Shown piece by piece: positions 35,581 to 48,524 of a stretch of 64,000 bases of DNA. The notes beneath the pieces were generated by a model. The model ran no database searches. It saw only the letters and a program-made list of their open reading frames with translations, and had not been told where the DNA came from. The position numbers and the translations under genes were made by a program. The stretch is from positions 16,564 through 80,563 of the forward strand of contig JAJNNY010000102.1 of assembly GCA_022453515.1 (NCBI GenBank), given 5' to 3'. How positions within the stretch are numbered: position 1 is the stretch's first letter; each line of letters begins with the position of its first letter. Source of the DNA: Astrocystis sublimbata (taxonomy: Eukaryota > Ascomycota > Sordariomycetes > Xylariales > Xylariaceae).

Positions 35581-36988
35581 ATGGCCGCCGTCGACACCAT
35601 CTGTCCCACGAAACCCGAGCCGACGTAGGCAAGCCCAAGCCCAAGCCCACAAGGCCGAGCCTGCTCGCAGCTGACACCTCTTATCCTTGCGCAGCTTGTC
35701 CTTCACCCAAGGTCTTGTCGTCGGCCAGCTGTCTGTCGTCCTCCTCATCGCAGCTTTCATCAAATACTTCATCTTTGGCGATCCCCCGTCCCCTGAGGTG
35801 ACGGCATCTATCCGTGCCACAGAGCGCCGATCCCGAACCCTCGCCCATCGACAATCCCTCCTCACCCTGCGTACCGACGACACCGCCAGCAGTGCTAGCA
35901 ATACCGCCGGCAACACAAGATCAACCCTGTCACAGCCCACGCTGAAGAAGAAGAAATCCACCGTCTTACGCAACTCGCCCACCCTTACCATCGGCTCCAT
36001 ACTCAACAAAACATACTACAACGTTGACAGCCACCAGCCCGAGTCGCTGGACTGGTTCAACGTGCTGGTGGCCCAGACCATTGCGCAGTTCAGGAGCGAT
36101 GCCCAACACGACGACGCCATCCTTAACTCGCTGACTAAGGCCCTTAACGCCGACTCGCGCCCGGGCTTTCTCGACGAGATCAAGGTTACCGAACTGACAC
36201 TGGGCGAGGATTTCCCCATCTTCAGCAACTGTCGCATCATTCCCGTGGACGAGGATGGCCTGAGCTTGGAGAACCGGGGCAGTGGCGGTGGCGGCATGCC
36301 AGGGGCCCCAGGCAGCTCGGCCGGTGCTCGCGCCAAGCTGCTGGACGGCTCTCGTCTCCAAGCGCGCATGGATGTCGACCTGAGCGATATGATTACCCTG
36401 GCGCTCGAAACCAAGCTTCTGCTAAACTATCCCAAACGGCTCACAGCCGTACTACCTGTAGCGCTGGCCGTGAGCGTGGTGCGATTTAGCGGGACGTTGA
36501 GCATTTCCTTCATCCCTTCGAATCCCTCGCAATCCACTCCGACCATGATGACATTCAGCTTCCTCGATGACTACCGGCTTGACTTCTCTATCCGCAGCCT
36601 TGTGGGGAGTCGTTCGCGCTTGCAAGACGTACCCAAAATCGCCCAGCTCGTCGAGGGGCGACTGCACCGCTGGTTCGACGAGCGCGCCGTCGAGCCTCGC
36701 TTCCAGGAGATTGCGCTCCCAAGTATGTGGCCGAGAATGAAGAATACCCGGGGTGCCGGCGACGATGGTCCGGATGGTCTGTCGTCTGCCAGTACCAGTA
36801 TGGGCAAGGGCAAAGGGCGTGATGTAGCAACCAACCTCCGCGACGATTCTTCTGGGCCGAACGCGGTGCCAGAATTGAACAGTGATAACCTGAGGTATCG
36901 ACGGACAAGAGGGCGAGATGAGGCAGGGACAGGCTCATTTAGTATCCCGGGTTCGCTACCTGATATGAGCTTCAACATGCAGTCTTGA
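35581..36988 (+). CDS. MMM1: Maintenance of mitochondrial morphology protein 1 (ERMES subunit)
   Basis: The ER-anchored subunit of the ERMES tether, which moves phospholipids between ER and mitochondria. Exons 35581-35624 and 35695-36988 join in phase AC|C, giving 445 residues. The N-terminus becomes [14 protein letters not shown], then [20 protein letters not shown], the conserved lead into the single membrane helix (about residues 17-42). The SMP lipid-transfer domain follows: [62 protein letters not shown] and a [20 protein letters not shown] segment. The C-terminal tail is disordered. The 44-nt first exon is easily missed, and the uncorrected frame begins with TTG. Confidence 0.94.
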
Positions 36989-37589
36989 CGAGAGTGCCAA
37001 GCGTGCATCGAAGGATCTAGAGCCAATTCGCTACTCCATGTCTTCTGCGAACACATCAAGTGCGGCATTTGGCTTGACCTCAATGGTCGACACTTGTAGT
37101 GCAACTTGGACAATGAAGACGGCATGTTGTTGTTATCGTCAGCCATGTCACTTACTCGACGCCCACGTCAGGGGTTAGCTAGAAGGTTTCGTATGAACAG
37201 CGCCCGATCGCGACACCAAGGTACAGCTGTTCACTCGAAAAAGACGTTTTGGTGGCTTGCAATATCCTGGCCCCATGTATCAACGCAACGGTGTAACACT
37301 ATAATTATAAGTGATTAATAAGGTCTAGGAGCATGAGTAGCAGCAATTATTGAACGGCTGCGCTCTACGACTACTATCATAGGGTGGTTTTCACAGCTCA
37401 GCAACTGTGCAACTGTACATTTATGTAAGAATAAAGAAAGCAACAATAAAAGCGGACTCCACTCTTATACCATTGTCGATGTAGTTGTGATCCAGCTACT
37501 CGTATAGAAAGAAGAACGCTATCATTGGTGTGCTGAAACGTAGCTTGGGACCACATGCCGCGATCCGTTCGATGAACGAACGTATCGTA
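36989..37589. other. Convergent 3' spacer, MMM1 / RCE1
   Basis: A 601-bp gap between convergent stop codons. 3' UTR sequence; one TACTCGTA at 37497. No gene. Confidence 0.5.
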
Positions 37590-38882
37590 TTACAATTTCA
37601 TAGCAACCAGAGCATTGTCAGTCATGGTAAGAGCGCCCAGATTCTTCCACCAGCCCACAGCACCACCGACGAGCAAGACGTAGTAGACTACAGACCACAT
37701 GATGGATGGTTTCGACGTCCTCACCCCAGCCTTGGCATCATCTTGGACGTTACTGTCGCTGGCATCACTATATTCATCAGTCTCAGGCTCGACACGGCCC
37801 CATAAGCGCGGCAGGCCCATGATGTTGCAGAAAGCATGCACGACGAAGATGGCGAGCAGGCTCCCCGTTCGCAGGAACAGGAACGTCGCATACGCTCCAA
37901 ACAGGGATGTGTAGCTGAACTGGAGCAGCGAGCGCAGCAAACCCGCCACGACGGGTTCGTGCGGGTGTGTCACGCGGAACTCGTAGAAGTGGTGGAAGTG
38001 CGCCAGGCCGAAGATGACGGGCGACAGGAATATGGTCCGCATCACGGACGTGTGAGCCACGAGCATCAGGGGCACCGAGGCCGAGCGGAAGAGGACCTCC
38101 TCTGTGAATGGGCCCTGATCACCCTATTAGTCCACGTGGCTCCTTGCTGCCCCCGCCCCCCCTCAGCAGGAATGATGAGGGGAAGAACGGGGACGGAGCG
38201 TGTTGGTGTCATAAGCGGAAGTGAGAAGTGAGAAGTGAGAAGAAGAAGGTAAAACATACAGCGATGATATTACGCCAACTGGTCCATTCGGTGAAAAGGC
38301 CGGACACAGACTGCAGAGTGAGGCACGCCCTCCATCCGCCGTTGACGAGCAAGGCCTCGTACAGCGGGCCACTGAAGAGGATGGCCGTCAGGAGCAGCGA
38401 TCTGCCGGTCTCGGGAAGGCCTAGGGGCCAGTAGCCCATGGCGTGCAGGCCGTCGACATGAGTGGCACCCTTCTGCGACGTGAGGATGACGAAGGTGATG
38501 AGAGAGCAGACGACACATGTCAGCGAGACGGAGGCGACACGGGCCCGGATGACAGACGGCGCATCCCGAGACAGGGTCCTCGACGGGCGGGTGGTCGAGG
38601 ACAGGTAGAATGGCACCACGTAGAAAAGCGTGTAGATGACCTGCAGCCGACGTCAGTCAGTGATCCGGACTGGTCGAGTGTTTCACCAAGCGCGGCATGT
38701 TTGATAGACGCAGCAGCGTGCAGAGTAAGCAGTGTGTGCAGCGCGCTTAGCGTAGGTGTGCAGTATATGCGACTGCCTACATGACAAGTAGAAGCCATCC
38801 ATGATCGATATTGAGACAGACGACTCACGAGAAGAGCGGCAGCGCTCGCGGTGCTGATTGGCGGTGCTGGTTTGGCTACCAT
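37590..38882 (-). CDS. RCE1: CAAX prenyl protease 2 (RCE1)
   Basis: An ER intramembrane endopeptidase that removes the last three residues from prenylated CAAX proteins such as Ras and a-factor. Three exons: 38882-38829, 38640-38260 and 38114-37590, giving 319 residues. Exon 3 starts GPFTEEVLFRS. The catalytic set of the ABI/CPBP family is intact: E150 and E151, H184 (GLAHFHHF), H238 and N242 (HAFCN). Their spacing equals that of yeast Rce1 (E156, H194, H248, N252). Several membrane helices are visible. Exon 1 is 54 nt and is followed by a 188-nt intron, long for this window. Intron 2 carries GAAGTGA direct repeats (about 38219-38243). An overlapping upstream open frame begins at 39000. Confidence 0.92.
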
Positions 38883-41800
38883 GTTCGGTCAGTGCCACGC
38901 TCCGAAACGAAGAGGGGGGACGGTGCAGGTCTTCCTGCAGCCAGCACTTGCGTTGCGCCTTGTTGAAGTAGCCATCTAGGAAATTCTTGATGGCCGGCAT
39001 TATCGTGAAACCGCCAGACCCAGACCCGACTCTGTGGGGGAAATGGCGATGGATCCGTGGACAGCACGTACCTACCTAGGCAGGTAGGCTCGGTAGGTAC
39101 AGGACTTAGGTAAGGTAGGTAGGTAGGTAGGTACTTAGGGGCTATAGGAGGTAGTGCCTGTCGCGCCTGTACTGTCCCAGGTGGGCCGCTTCTAGCTCTG
39201 AGGCCGACCTCTGACCTTTCTCGAGATGGGAGCCTGCCGCACTCCGCGATACATATCATGACACGCCGTATCTAGACGCGGTAGGCCTAGATGCGTGGCC
39301 AGCTCTTACATGCCAATGGCGCTTAAGATACCTAGACCTACCTCTACTAGGTACCTCTAAATAGGTACGTGCCCGTTGGCAATTTATCTACCTAAGGCCA
39401 TAAGAAACGCCGTGTTTGCGTAGGTACCTAAGCGCGTGGGTGGACACCCGTCACCCTTCGCCTGGCGCCTGGCATCCTGTGCCAAGGTGCAGTTTATACT
39501 CACAATGTTAGCGATTTTCAGATACTATTAGGTATGTAGTACTGATGAGTAAATTAGGCCATTCACATACCTAAGCCCTTAAGGTAGGTACTTCTAGGTA
39601 AGTACCTACTTGGTATGGAAATCTGGAGGCATTGCCACTCAATCCAATGCATCTGCGTTGAGTCTTGACATCATTCGATACTTACCCAGCAAGCATATGA
39701 TTTATTTTAAGTATATGCCTTGGTGCGTATATCATGGATTCGTAGCCTCAGCAGTGTACGTGAAAATTAACTGACATAATTAATCACCATCATAAACCCT
39801 GTATGTCAATATGAGTTGTGCAGGGTTCCAGGCCGTGCTCTTCTCAGCCCTTTCGTGGCATAAGTATGCTCTGCATGTAATAAGACACGCGAAATGAATG
39901 CGTCATGCTGCCATATTGCTAGTCGTTAAGTACTACTCGCTCAATAAGAGCGCGGCTGGCTTACCTACCGAGCTACCTAAGGTAGTATGTACCTATTATG
40001 ATCTCGTCCACACTCAGTCTAAGATCCAGACATCCAGACATCCAGGCATGGCCAGGAACACGTAAATGTGGAAAATCTTACTCGTATGAACACTGCACAT
40101 GGCACTGTATCAGCTCCAATCGCGGTTAGGGAACAGTTGGAAGTCGACACCTGTACAGCGTTGCCCACGGAACATGCTGCACACGTACGGGGGCATTCTA
40201 CTGCAGGTGTATACCTAGATGCTAATTGGTGATGTCCTTCCCGTCACCTGGCAATTCACCTCCTTCCACTGGATCTTTGGCCTGACATCTGGTGACAAGC
40301 TTCAGAGCCAAGATGAGATGAACTGGCAATCCGGCTTCCCTAGTTTGTATCGTGTCTGTTATATCCATATTCTGCCCTGTTCACCAGAAGTCATGACAAA
40401 CAAATGATCCAATGGGCCAGTAGTCGCTCACGTTACGTCAAGCTACTACATAGTAGTTACATAGTAGGTAGCAAATCCGCAATCGCGTGGAAATCCGACC
40501 GAACGCCAACGAAGGTTGGTGACGCTGGGATTCACGACAGTGAGTGGGCCGCCGACGAGCCGACGATCGCGATTGTGGAGAAGTCACGATGCTGACCCCT
40601 GCATGCCCTGCTTCATAACGCGAATGTTCCCGGCAATTAACACGGCCGGAGAAGAAAATTTCCCTGCCTCCTCCTTGCCCTCCTTATCCTCTCGAGCCTC
40701 TCAACCTCCCCATCGTGAGAAGCTAGCATGGCCGTGTCCAGCATGTGCGATAAGTACAGGCGATAGTGACCAGTGCTTCTATCGTGACTACCTACTCGTA
40801 CATGGTGCTGACGTCCTGTACAGGGGGGGATAAGTTGTGTCTTGTCGTGTCTCGTCTGTTCGTCTGTCTAGCCACCACCTTCGTGACCTTCCACAACAGC
40901 CAGCCGCCGTTGTCTGCACCATACGAGCACTACCTACGGACCAGTTGAGCCGGCCACAACGGCCATTGAGTCTTGAAGAGTTCGGTTAAGATCTCACAGG
41001 CATGACAGGGTGACAGCACGTTTTCTGCCAAGAGGAAACAATAAAGGTGGATACTATGATCTTGGCGGTACCTAGCTTGAAGGTCTGTCACCCAATTCGG
41101 AGCATGTTCCCAATCTCATTTCCAGCCTGCAGCTGAGCTACTGCAGGCCGACGGGGTCTGCCGCTGGCCGACTACCTCCCTCGCCTCCTCGACCTCCTTT
41201 CCACAACGAAAAATACAGGTTGTGAACCAGGACGGAGCATGTATACTCGTAGCAGAAGCGGTAGTAACGGTATAGGTACCTAGGGGGCATCCAGCCGGTC
41301 GTCCTATTTCGGGCTCTCACTAGCTACAGCCCTCACCAGCAGTGCAGGCCAAGTATTGGCTCTAATGGGAGCGATATTCACGATATCTACACTACCTGGT
41401 AATATACCTACCTCACCGATATCTGAGCTGTGGCACTCGCTTCCTAGTTTAGCAATAACCCTGGCAATTGGCGCAATGTCAGCCTCTCAACTGTAGCAGC
41501 CATTCCTGCTCTGGTCTAGTGTCCCGGCTTCGATGGGCGAGAGACGAGTACTCGTACACTCACCAGCACCTCGTACGCAGTTGAGTGGTCCAGCCAGTCC
41601 TTGTTCAGGACCCGAGCCTGCCATCCTGCTCGCCTGCCTCTCCTTTTGGGTCGCATGGCCCTCTTTCCAGCCCGCAGCCAGAACCAGCAGCCCTAAGCCA
41701 ATCGATCGTTAGTCGCTGCGTCGCGCTGGTTCAAGAACTCAATCCTACCCTCCCATCTGTCGTTCGCCGCTTTTGCTCTCTATACACTCATTTGTTCCCT

Positions 41801-42397
41801 TTTCGAATTGCCTGGCGGGTGGTGCTACGTAGCGTTGAACTACACATATAGACGTCCTCGATTTTGTCCAACTCATTAATCGGGCTTTCCGCAGCTATTC
41901 AACTTTGCTCCACCAGACATCTATATGTTCGTTCATGCGGACGGCCACACACTCAGCTGCAGGGTCCGTTCTCTCCAACCCAGGTCCAGCATTGCGCCGC
42001 CATTTTATTAATTTCGACTTTTTTTATCTGGTGTGGAAACTGCACACCTGTCATTCTCTCATCTACAATCATTCACCTTTTTGTCTTCATCCTTTCCTCT
42101 TTAATGATCAATAATTAATATTACAATCACAACCACGATCACGATCACGAAACGAAACGAAACGAGTTGACTCCCAACTGCTGGAATTGAAACATAATTC
42201 TGCATTGTCGACTCCACTTTACTGGATCTCGGAGGGCTTGGAGAGGACCAAATCAACAGCAACCAAAGCACTCTTTACTGGTTGCTTGAACATTGGCGCG
42301 AGGCAATAGAACAGGATGGGAATTCGATTTTTGCTGAACTGATATTTCGACCACAGCAACCGGCCACACTGTCTCGAGTTCCGGGCTGCTAGCGACG
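38883..42397. promoter_or_regulatory. 3.5-kb divergent spacer, RCE1 / serine-rich gene
   Basis: The largest intergenic gap in the right half. It contains AGGTA/TACCT arrays at 39,065-39,140 and 39,340-39,610, and five TACTCGTA octamers (40079, 40793, 41244, 41549, with ACGAGTACTCGT palindrome at 41545-41556). The last ~900 bp are CT-rich, with short ACGATC and GAAAC repeats near 42,130-42,165, and probably form a long 5' leader. Open frames such as 40219-40407 and 41585-41851 show no recognisable protein. Confidence 0.5.
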
Positions 42398-45248
42398 ATG
42401 TCGTCGTCAACGTCATCTTCGTCCCATTCACAGAGGACACCAATACCACTGTACGAAAGGACCAGCTCGGAAAGGAACCAGTTGCAGACGGGAATTCGCT
42501 TGGTGCCTTACACGCCTCCGAAAATCGAAGCTGACGAGGTCGGGTCACGTGCTGCCGAACCGGAAACCCCCACGGGCAGCGTCGACTTCCACTCGCCCAG
42601 GGATCGTACGAGCAGCACATCGACTGTATTTGGAAGGGGAGGATTTACTGGGTCTGAATCGTCGTCGCCTGTGGCCTCGTCGTCGCCTATCACGGCCCCG
42701 ACAAGGGTGCTAGCAAAAGGCGTTTCAGAAGCGAGACGCGTGTCCGGATTGCCAGGTAGCGAGGACCCTGCCCCACCCGCCCGTGCGGTTGTTCGGACGT
42801 CGCACGGCAGCTTTATCAGACACGTCAATCCTCCATCTCAGAATGCGCGCGATCATGTGCCAACCTCACCAACTCCCAACCCCAAATCCGCATCTCGCCG
42901 CGATAGGTCCATCAGCATCCACGCCGACAAGACCTTCTCCCTGGTAAGATCTGTGAAACCGTCCAATACCAGGATATCGACCGGCTCCGAATCAACCGCC
43001 AAATCGTACGCATTCTCCAATACCTCGGTCTTCAGTTCGCATGGAGAAACGTCGTTTGATGCACCTACCGAAGATCTCCGTAATTCTTTGTTCAGCTCCG
43101 TGCCCGAAGGTAGCGTTTCGCCCTCATCACCCAGCACCTCTGCCACTCCCTCGAATTTCGACGACGAGCATACTGCGTCTTCTCCCTGGAATTATCGCTT
43201 GGCTGGTGGATTGCGCAAGGTGCCAAAAACTCCCGAGTCCAAGGCGAAAGGAAAGGAAATAGACACCTCTGCCGAGCCACTACCCACATTACCGGAGACC
43301 GTAGCTACGGCAAGAGTGTCCGAGTCCGGATATCCTCTCACTCAGAAGCAGTCATTTGCGACCGAAAGAAGTGACTCGACCTCAGAAGGGGCCGCCAATT
43401 ACAACATCATTGGTCGTAGCTCGCCTCCTCTACCGGACTCTGATAGCATCTACGCGCCCCCATCGTCCAGTAGTTCAAATTATCAAGTTTTTGGACAACC
43501 ATCGGCTCCCCAGTCGTTTGCTTCGTCCCCAGCCCGTGGACAAGGACCATTGGACACGCCTGGTAGCCAGAACTTTGTCTTGCATAACAGGTCATATCCC
43601 GCATCTGAACAAAGCTTACTCGAAACACCAGGGAGTAGGGACTTTATTGTACATGAGAACGCCACTCCGGCATCTTTGATCTACCCCCACCCTCGAGCTT
43701 CCGAGAGTCAAACTTCGTATGATAGTTTTGGGCGAGAATTGAGCGGCAAGTATTCACAAGAAAGTCTTGTTATACCACCATTACAGCCGCATAAGAGATC
43801 CTCGTCCGAAAATCTCGTTCCGAAATCCCGGACTTCGCGAGAAACTGTACATGGGCGGTCTAATTCCTATTCATCCATCTCGAGTGTTCTGACCCAAGAT
43901 ACTGGCCCGAACGTCGTTCGCTTGGCACACACCTCTTCCGCCTCTTCATCCTTACGGCAAGCTCTATGGGCAGGCCGGAGCGCTGCACCACCAAAATCAC
44001 GGATGGATGTGCACCAATGGAGCTCACAACTTTCTACCGTACTGTCGGAGTACGAGGGCAGTGACCGTGGCTCCCGTCTGACCTCGCTTGGTTCGTTCGG
44101 TGACAGAGGCAGCAGGAATATTAGGAGTATTTCATCATCTATGCACGATAATGTAGAGCCAAACCAGACGAGACCGCAATCCCACTCGCGCTCCCGATCA
44201 AGCTCTATTGAGCAGCCCGGTGTAGCCTATATGCGAGGAGCAAGGGAGCTTCCTAACCCACCTGTTCGCACAGTCAGAGATCATGACGAACACGGTGATG
44301 GATTAGCCGATCTACACCAGATGTATCAGCTTCAAAACAAGTCTTCACGAAGTCGAGTTGGATTTCTTTCGCGGCACTCATCTGACAGAAGCTCTCGCTC
44401 TGCAAGCAGCTCCCGCAGCGGCAGTTTTACATCTAGTTCCATTCCAAGTTGGGCAAGGTATATATATATAACACTCTTGAAACATAAAATGAAGCGAGAA
44501 CTCATCGCTAACAATGCTATAGGGTTTACTATGGAAGTGGCGAGAGACGGTGGCTGGGTTCTCCAATCAATGATGAGAACAATACACCACACAACCCGTG
44601 GATCCCGGCCCGTGTTCCCCTCCCAGAACAGTTTGTACCCGTTGTGCACAATCCACGGCGGCGACCAAGAGAACCATCAGATGTCATGCCCCAGCGATTT
44701 TCGCCAGAGATAACACCAGTACAACCTGCTATTGAGGACATCCCGAGGATAGCGAAAAGGAAGACATCTAGTATCTGGTCACCTCATCTCCGGTCCGATA
44801 ATAGGGCTAGTCGCTACAGCATATGGCGGCCACCATCAGTCACCTGGTCCGCTGAGAACCGTGTATTCGGACGCCGCAATATTCAGTTGGTGTTATTTGT
44901 TCTAGGGTTCATTTTCCCATTTGGTAAGAAATGCACACAAGCAGCATCTGTGTATCAATAACTGACCATGTTGCAACAGCCTGGATGATTGCGGCTGTGT
45001 TGCCATTGCCTCGCACACCCCAACTCGATATGCAGGAACTTGACAGGAATACAACGCGATTTCGGATACCTGAGGATCCCGGTTCCGAACTGCTATACAG
45101 ACAAATTGGCCCAGTCGATGATTCCCGCTATCAAAGTGCTCGCTGGTGGAGGAATCTCAACCGTTACATGTCAATTCTCGGCGTGTTGATCATCGGTGCC
45201 ATCATTGCACTAATAGTCGTCGGCGTCAACCAGGATTGGGGAAAATAA
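42398..45248 (+). CDS. Serine-rich protein with two C-terminal membrane helices
   Basis: I do not know a defined function. Three exons (42398-44457, 44523-44923, 44980-45248) give 909 residues. The first ~700 residues are disordered and extremely Ser-rich, with Pro, Thr and basic patches (for example SRSASSSRSGSFTSSS), so phosphorylation is likely. The final part is conserved-looking: RRNIQLVLFVLGFIFPFAWM forms one helix across the exon 2/3 junction, then RYQSARWWRNLNRYMS, and SILGVLIIGAIIALIVVGV forms a second helix just before the end. The layout suggests a tail-inserted membrane protein with a large cytosolic regulatory region. Homologues in filamentous fungi are usually called serine-rich protein. 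The ATG at 42398 is in good context. Confidence 0.8.
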
Positions 45249-46612
45249 ACCCACAAGCTCATGATGTTGACACTCCTCGACAGAGCTCGACTTCCTACAC
45301 TCCCTCAAAACACACAAAAACATGCTATTTATCGAAACTACATACCCCCACATCACATTCACGAGATGCATATTACATCTGCTTTTTACGACACCAATAA
45401 TTAATGACGAATAATTACGAATACGAGATATGCAGTTGCGATATCGAGCGAGCTGGATTGTTTGAACCGGACCAAAGATTTGCATTACGACTCACGCTCG
45501 ATACTCATTCACGCTTTCATTGCCAACAAAGACACGGCGCATGATATAGAACTCGATTTTCATTCAAATCTTTTCCATCTCTGATGAAATACGGACGCAC
45601 GAACATTGCATCATTCGACATATAATCTTGACTTGCTTTACGCCCGGCGTATTCGAGTCGAAAGATAACTATTCTGCGAAACATGACTCTCGTCAAGCAT
45701 CAACGCAATGCTTTCGACAGAAATACACCAGCTACTACAAAACTACCCCCTTGTATATTGATAACAATACCTTCGACCCCTCAATTTAACTTCACCCGCT
45801 GTCCGACACACGCAGACCACACAACTACAGCCCAAACATAGGTCACTCCAAAAAGTAAAACGGCGTTTTGGTACTTCAACCTACTTTTTCTCTCTATTTT
45901 TGCATACAAGCGATGGGTTAGACAATGCTTCACGCACGCATTACACGAGCTCACACGATACCCGACCAATGAGTGAGCCCGTTTGCAGATTTATTTGCAC
46001 TTCTATATGTATTCTTTTTCGAGTAGGGAGCACGGGGATGGATTAATACCTCGAGTTGGCAGAGGCATCTAGCTGGAGTTTAGTAGCTAGTATAGTTGGC
46101 GGATTGGGGCTGTCCTGGCTGGTTGGCCAGGATCATCTTTTCCACTCTTTGGATGATGATTCTGAAAATGGGTTGGCTGCTAGATTTGACCATGATCTTT
46201 ATTTTAGGCTCTGCTTTGCTTTGCTATAGCGCTTTCTCGTGCCTACTATGAATTGATGAACATTTCCACCCACACATGAATTATCCAATCAGCCTCTGAT
46301 CCCATGAATATACATAAGTACCCAATCAGGACTACAATCCCATACAAACAGCACGTGCGACAGGCAGCAATACAATGCATGCTACACCATTCCAACTCAC
46401 AAGCTACTATTAAGTCTATTGTCTAGCATGTTGTCACATGTATGTGAATTAAGTATGACCATCCGAACCATGTTTTTCCAAGGTGAAAGCCTTCTAAAGC
46501 GCCGCGCCTGAAACAAACGTCAGCCATGAGACGTCATCCACAATCTTATTCGTTGCGCCGAAGAGAAACTTTGTGCCACTTTCGCGCACCAACCCCTTGG
46601 AGATCATATCTA
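45249..46612. other. Convergent 3' spacer, serine-rich gene / ALE1
   Basis: A 1.36-kb gap between convergent stop codons. AT-richer, with no supported gene, repeat or RNA. Confidence 0.5.
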
Positions 46613-48524
46613 TTACAGCTCCTTCTTCGACCCCTTCTTCTTCGAAGCACTCTTTTTTGCGAGGTCCTTCCTCGCCTTTTCGACTTCTCTCTGGATCTCC
46701 TGGATGGCCTCGTTGGCATCTTTGCCCGGATCGGCGCTGAGACCAAGAACAGGCTCCTTCAGATTCTCGGTGCTGGTCGTGCGGCTGAGGTTAGGGGGAG
46801 CTCCGCTCGACTTCTTCTCGAGAATCTGGCGCATGTACGCTTTGCCGGGTGATGCGAAGAAAGCCAGAGTAGCAATGGTGGCGAAGACAGCGTAGTAGTT
46901 GACGCGAGACCAGACTGTTATGGAGTCTTTGAAGCCAAGGATGATAAACGGTGCAGCCACGAATGAGAAAATGGTCTGAGTTGCTAGCCACGAGGCAAAG
47001 TCGTAGTATTTTTTGCTTGGCAAAGCTTTCTGCGTCTGAGGGTCAAGGAAGAAAGGACGAAGGTTGCGACGGTAATCTAAGGCCTAGTCAACATCCAGAA
47101 TTCGAGCTCCCCAAAGAGCGGTCACTTACGTTTTGCGGCGGTTTGAACAAAACTTGCAAGTACGAAAGCAAGATAGTATCCAGGATAGAAGCCATGCCAA
47201 AAAGCACTGGTCACAAACGTAGCCATACTTGCGCGGAATCCAGGCTTTTTGCCTCTCGGCGTGACTCGCAGGTAGATATAATACCGAAGCCATTTGTTAG
47301 TGTTCATGTTCCAGTTCTCAAGATAAGCCCGGCTGTTCTGGGCGGATTCCACGCCCCAGGGATATATGTTCTGCAGGCGATTCCACAATATCCGCCCAGT
47401 GGTTGGGTCAAACCCATTGAAGCCGAGTCCAGAAAGAATGCAGGAGCCCTCAGCCAGAAACCAGACGCCATAGTATTTGGTGCGAGCAGTGAAACCAACC
47501 ATGTGGAGGGTAAAGACGCGACGAGGGAGGCTATATGTCATGTAGCGGTCGGTGAAGAGGACCGAGGGGCTGAACCACCTGCCTAACTGCAAGAATGCGA
47601 AGATCCACATTAGGCCTCCCATCATTTTCCACATAGCTGGGGTGGCGCTCCTGGGGATCTTGCGCTTCTTGCGTGTCGGCGGCTTTTTCGAAGGGTCGAC
47701 GGACGCAGGGACAGTGAACATGGAGCAATCGATCCAAGCGCGATATTCATTGAAGTCAAAGGCTGGACCGCCGAACAGGGAGGGGAAGAACAGCACATAG
47801 CCTGCGTAATCCAGGAACGCAGGCAAATTTATGATTCTGCGATCCTTTTGGTGATCACTGAGCTGATCCTCGGGCAGGGTGCCATCAAACACGTTCCACG
47901 CGAATGCCGACAGCTTCATCACCATAACCATTTGCGCGCCGGTGATATCAACAACGGCAGGGTCGTTGGCGAATTGGCGAGTGAGTTGATTGGCGGCCAT
48001 ATGGCCCATCAGGAAAACAAAAGCCATCCATGGCATATACGGGGACGTTCGTAGGTAAGAGGCCAGACCGTATGTTACCGCGGAGGATACCAGGAGTGTT
48101 CGAATGCCTGTCCATAGCGAGTAGAGTCCAACCAGGTAGAAAAGGCCACCGCTACAGAGGTTGGAGGAAGTCAGTCAGTATAGTCGCCCCCATCGCCTCC
48201 TGGCTCCCAGAATGCGTCGTACCTAATGATGAAGACATTCTTGTAATCTGGACGGTTATCGGGAATGCGTTTGAGGACACCAGCGAGCGGGTAGGAGAGC
48301 AAAAAGGAGAATATGAGCTTGACTGCGGTGGCAATTGCGAGTCGTCAGCGGAAGGTGGGAGAGACGAGGGACGTAGACGGCACGGGCACGGCACATACGC
48401 TCATCTGGAGAAGCACCGACGACTCCAGATAGTAGCTCGAAAGCTAAAGGCAAGTCAGTCTAGATGAGCAAGGTAACGAACGACCCAGGCAACGACTCGT
48501 ACGTTTGTTGATATAGGGTAGCAT
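46613..48524 (-). CDS. ALE1: MBOAT lysophospholipid acyltransferase (ALE1-like)
   Basis: An ER multi-pass enzyme that re-acylates lysophospholipids with acyl-CoA (Lands cycle). Five exons: 48524-48503, 48443-48399, 48322-48223, 48151-47130 and 47076-46613, giving 550 residues. The first three exons are 22, 45 and 100 nt and encode MLPYINKPFELLSGVVGASP. MBOAT hallmarks are present: PSLFGGPAFDFNEYRAWI, an ENWNMNTNKWLRYYIYLR block, and the active-site histidine H375 in SAFWHGFYPGYY. Several hydrophobic helices span the protein. The C-terminal ~60 residues are charged and end KKGSKKEL, possibly a cytosolic tail with a lysine-based ER signal. All four junctions keep phase. Confidence 0.93.
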
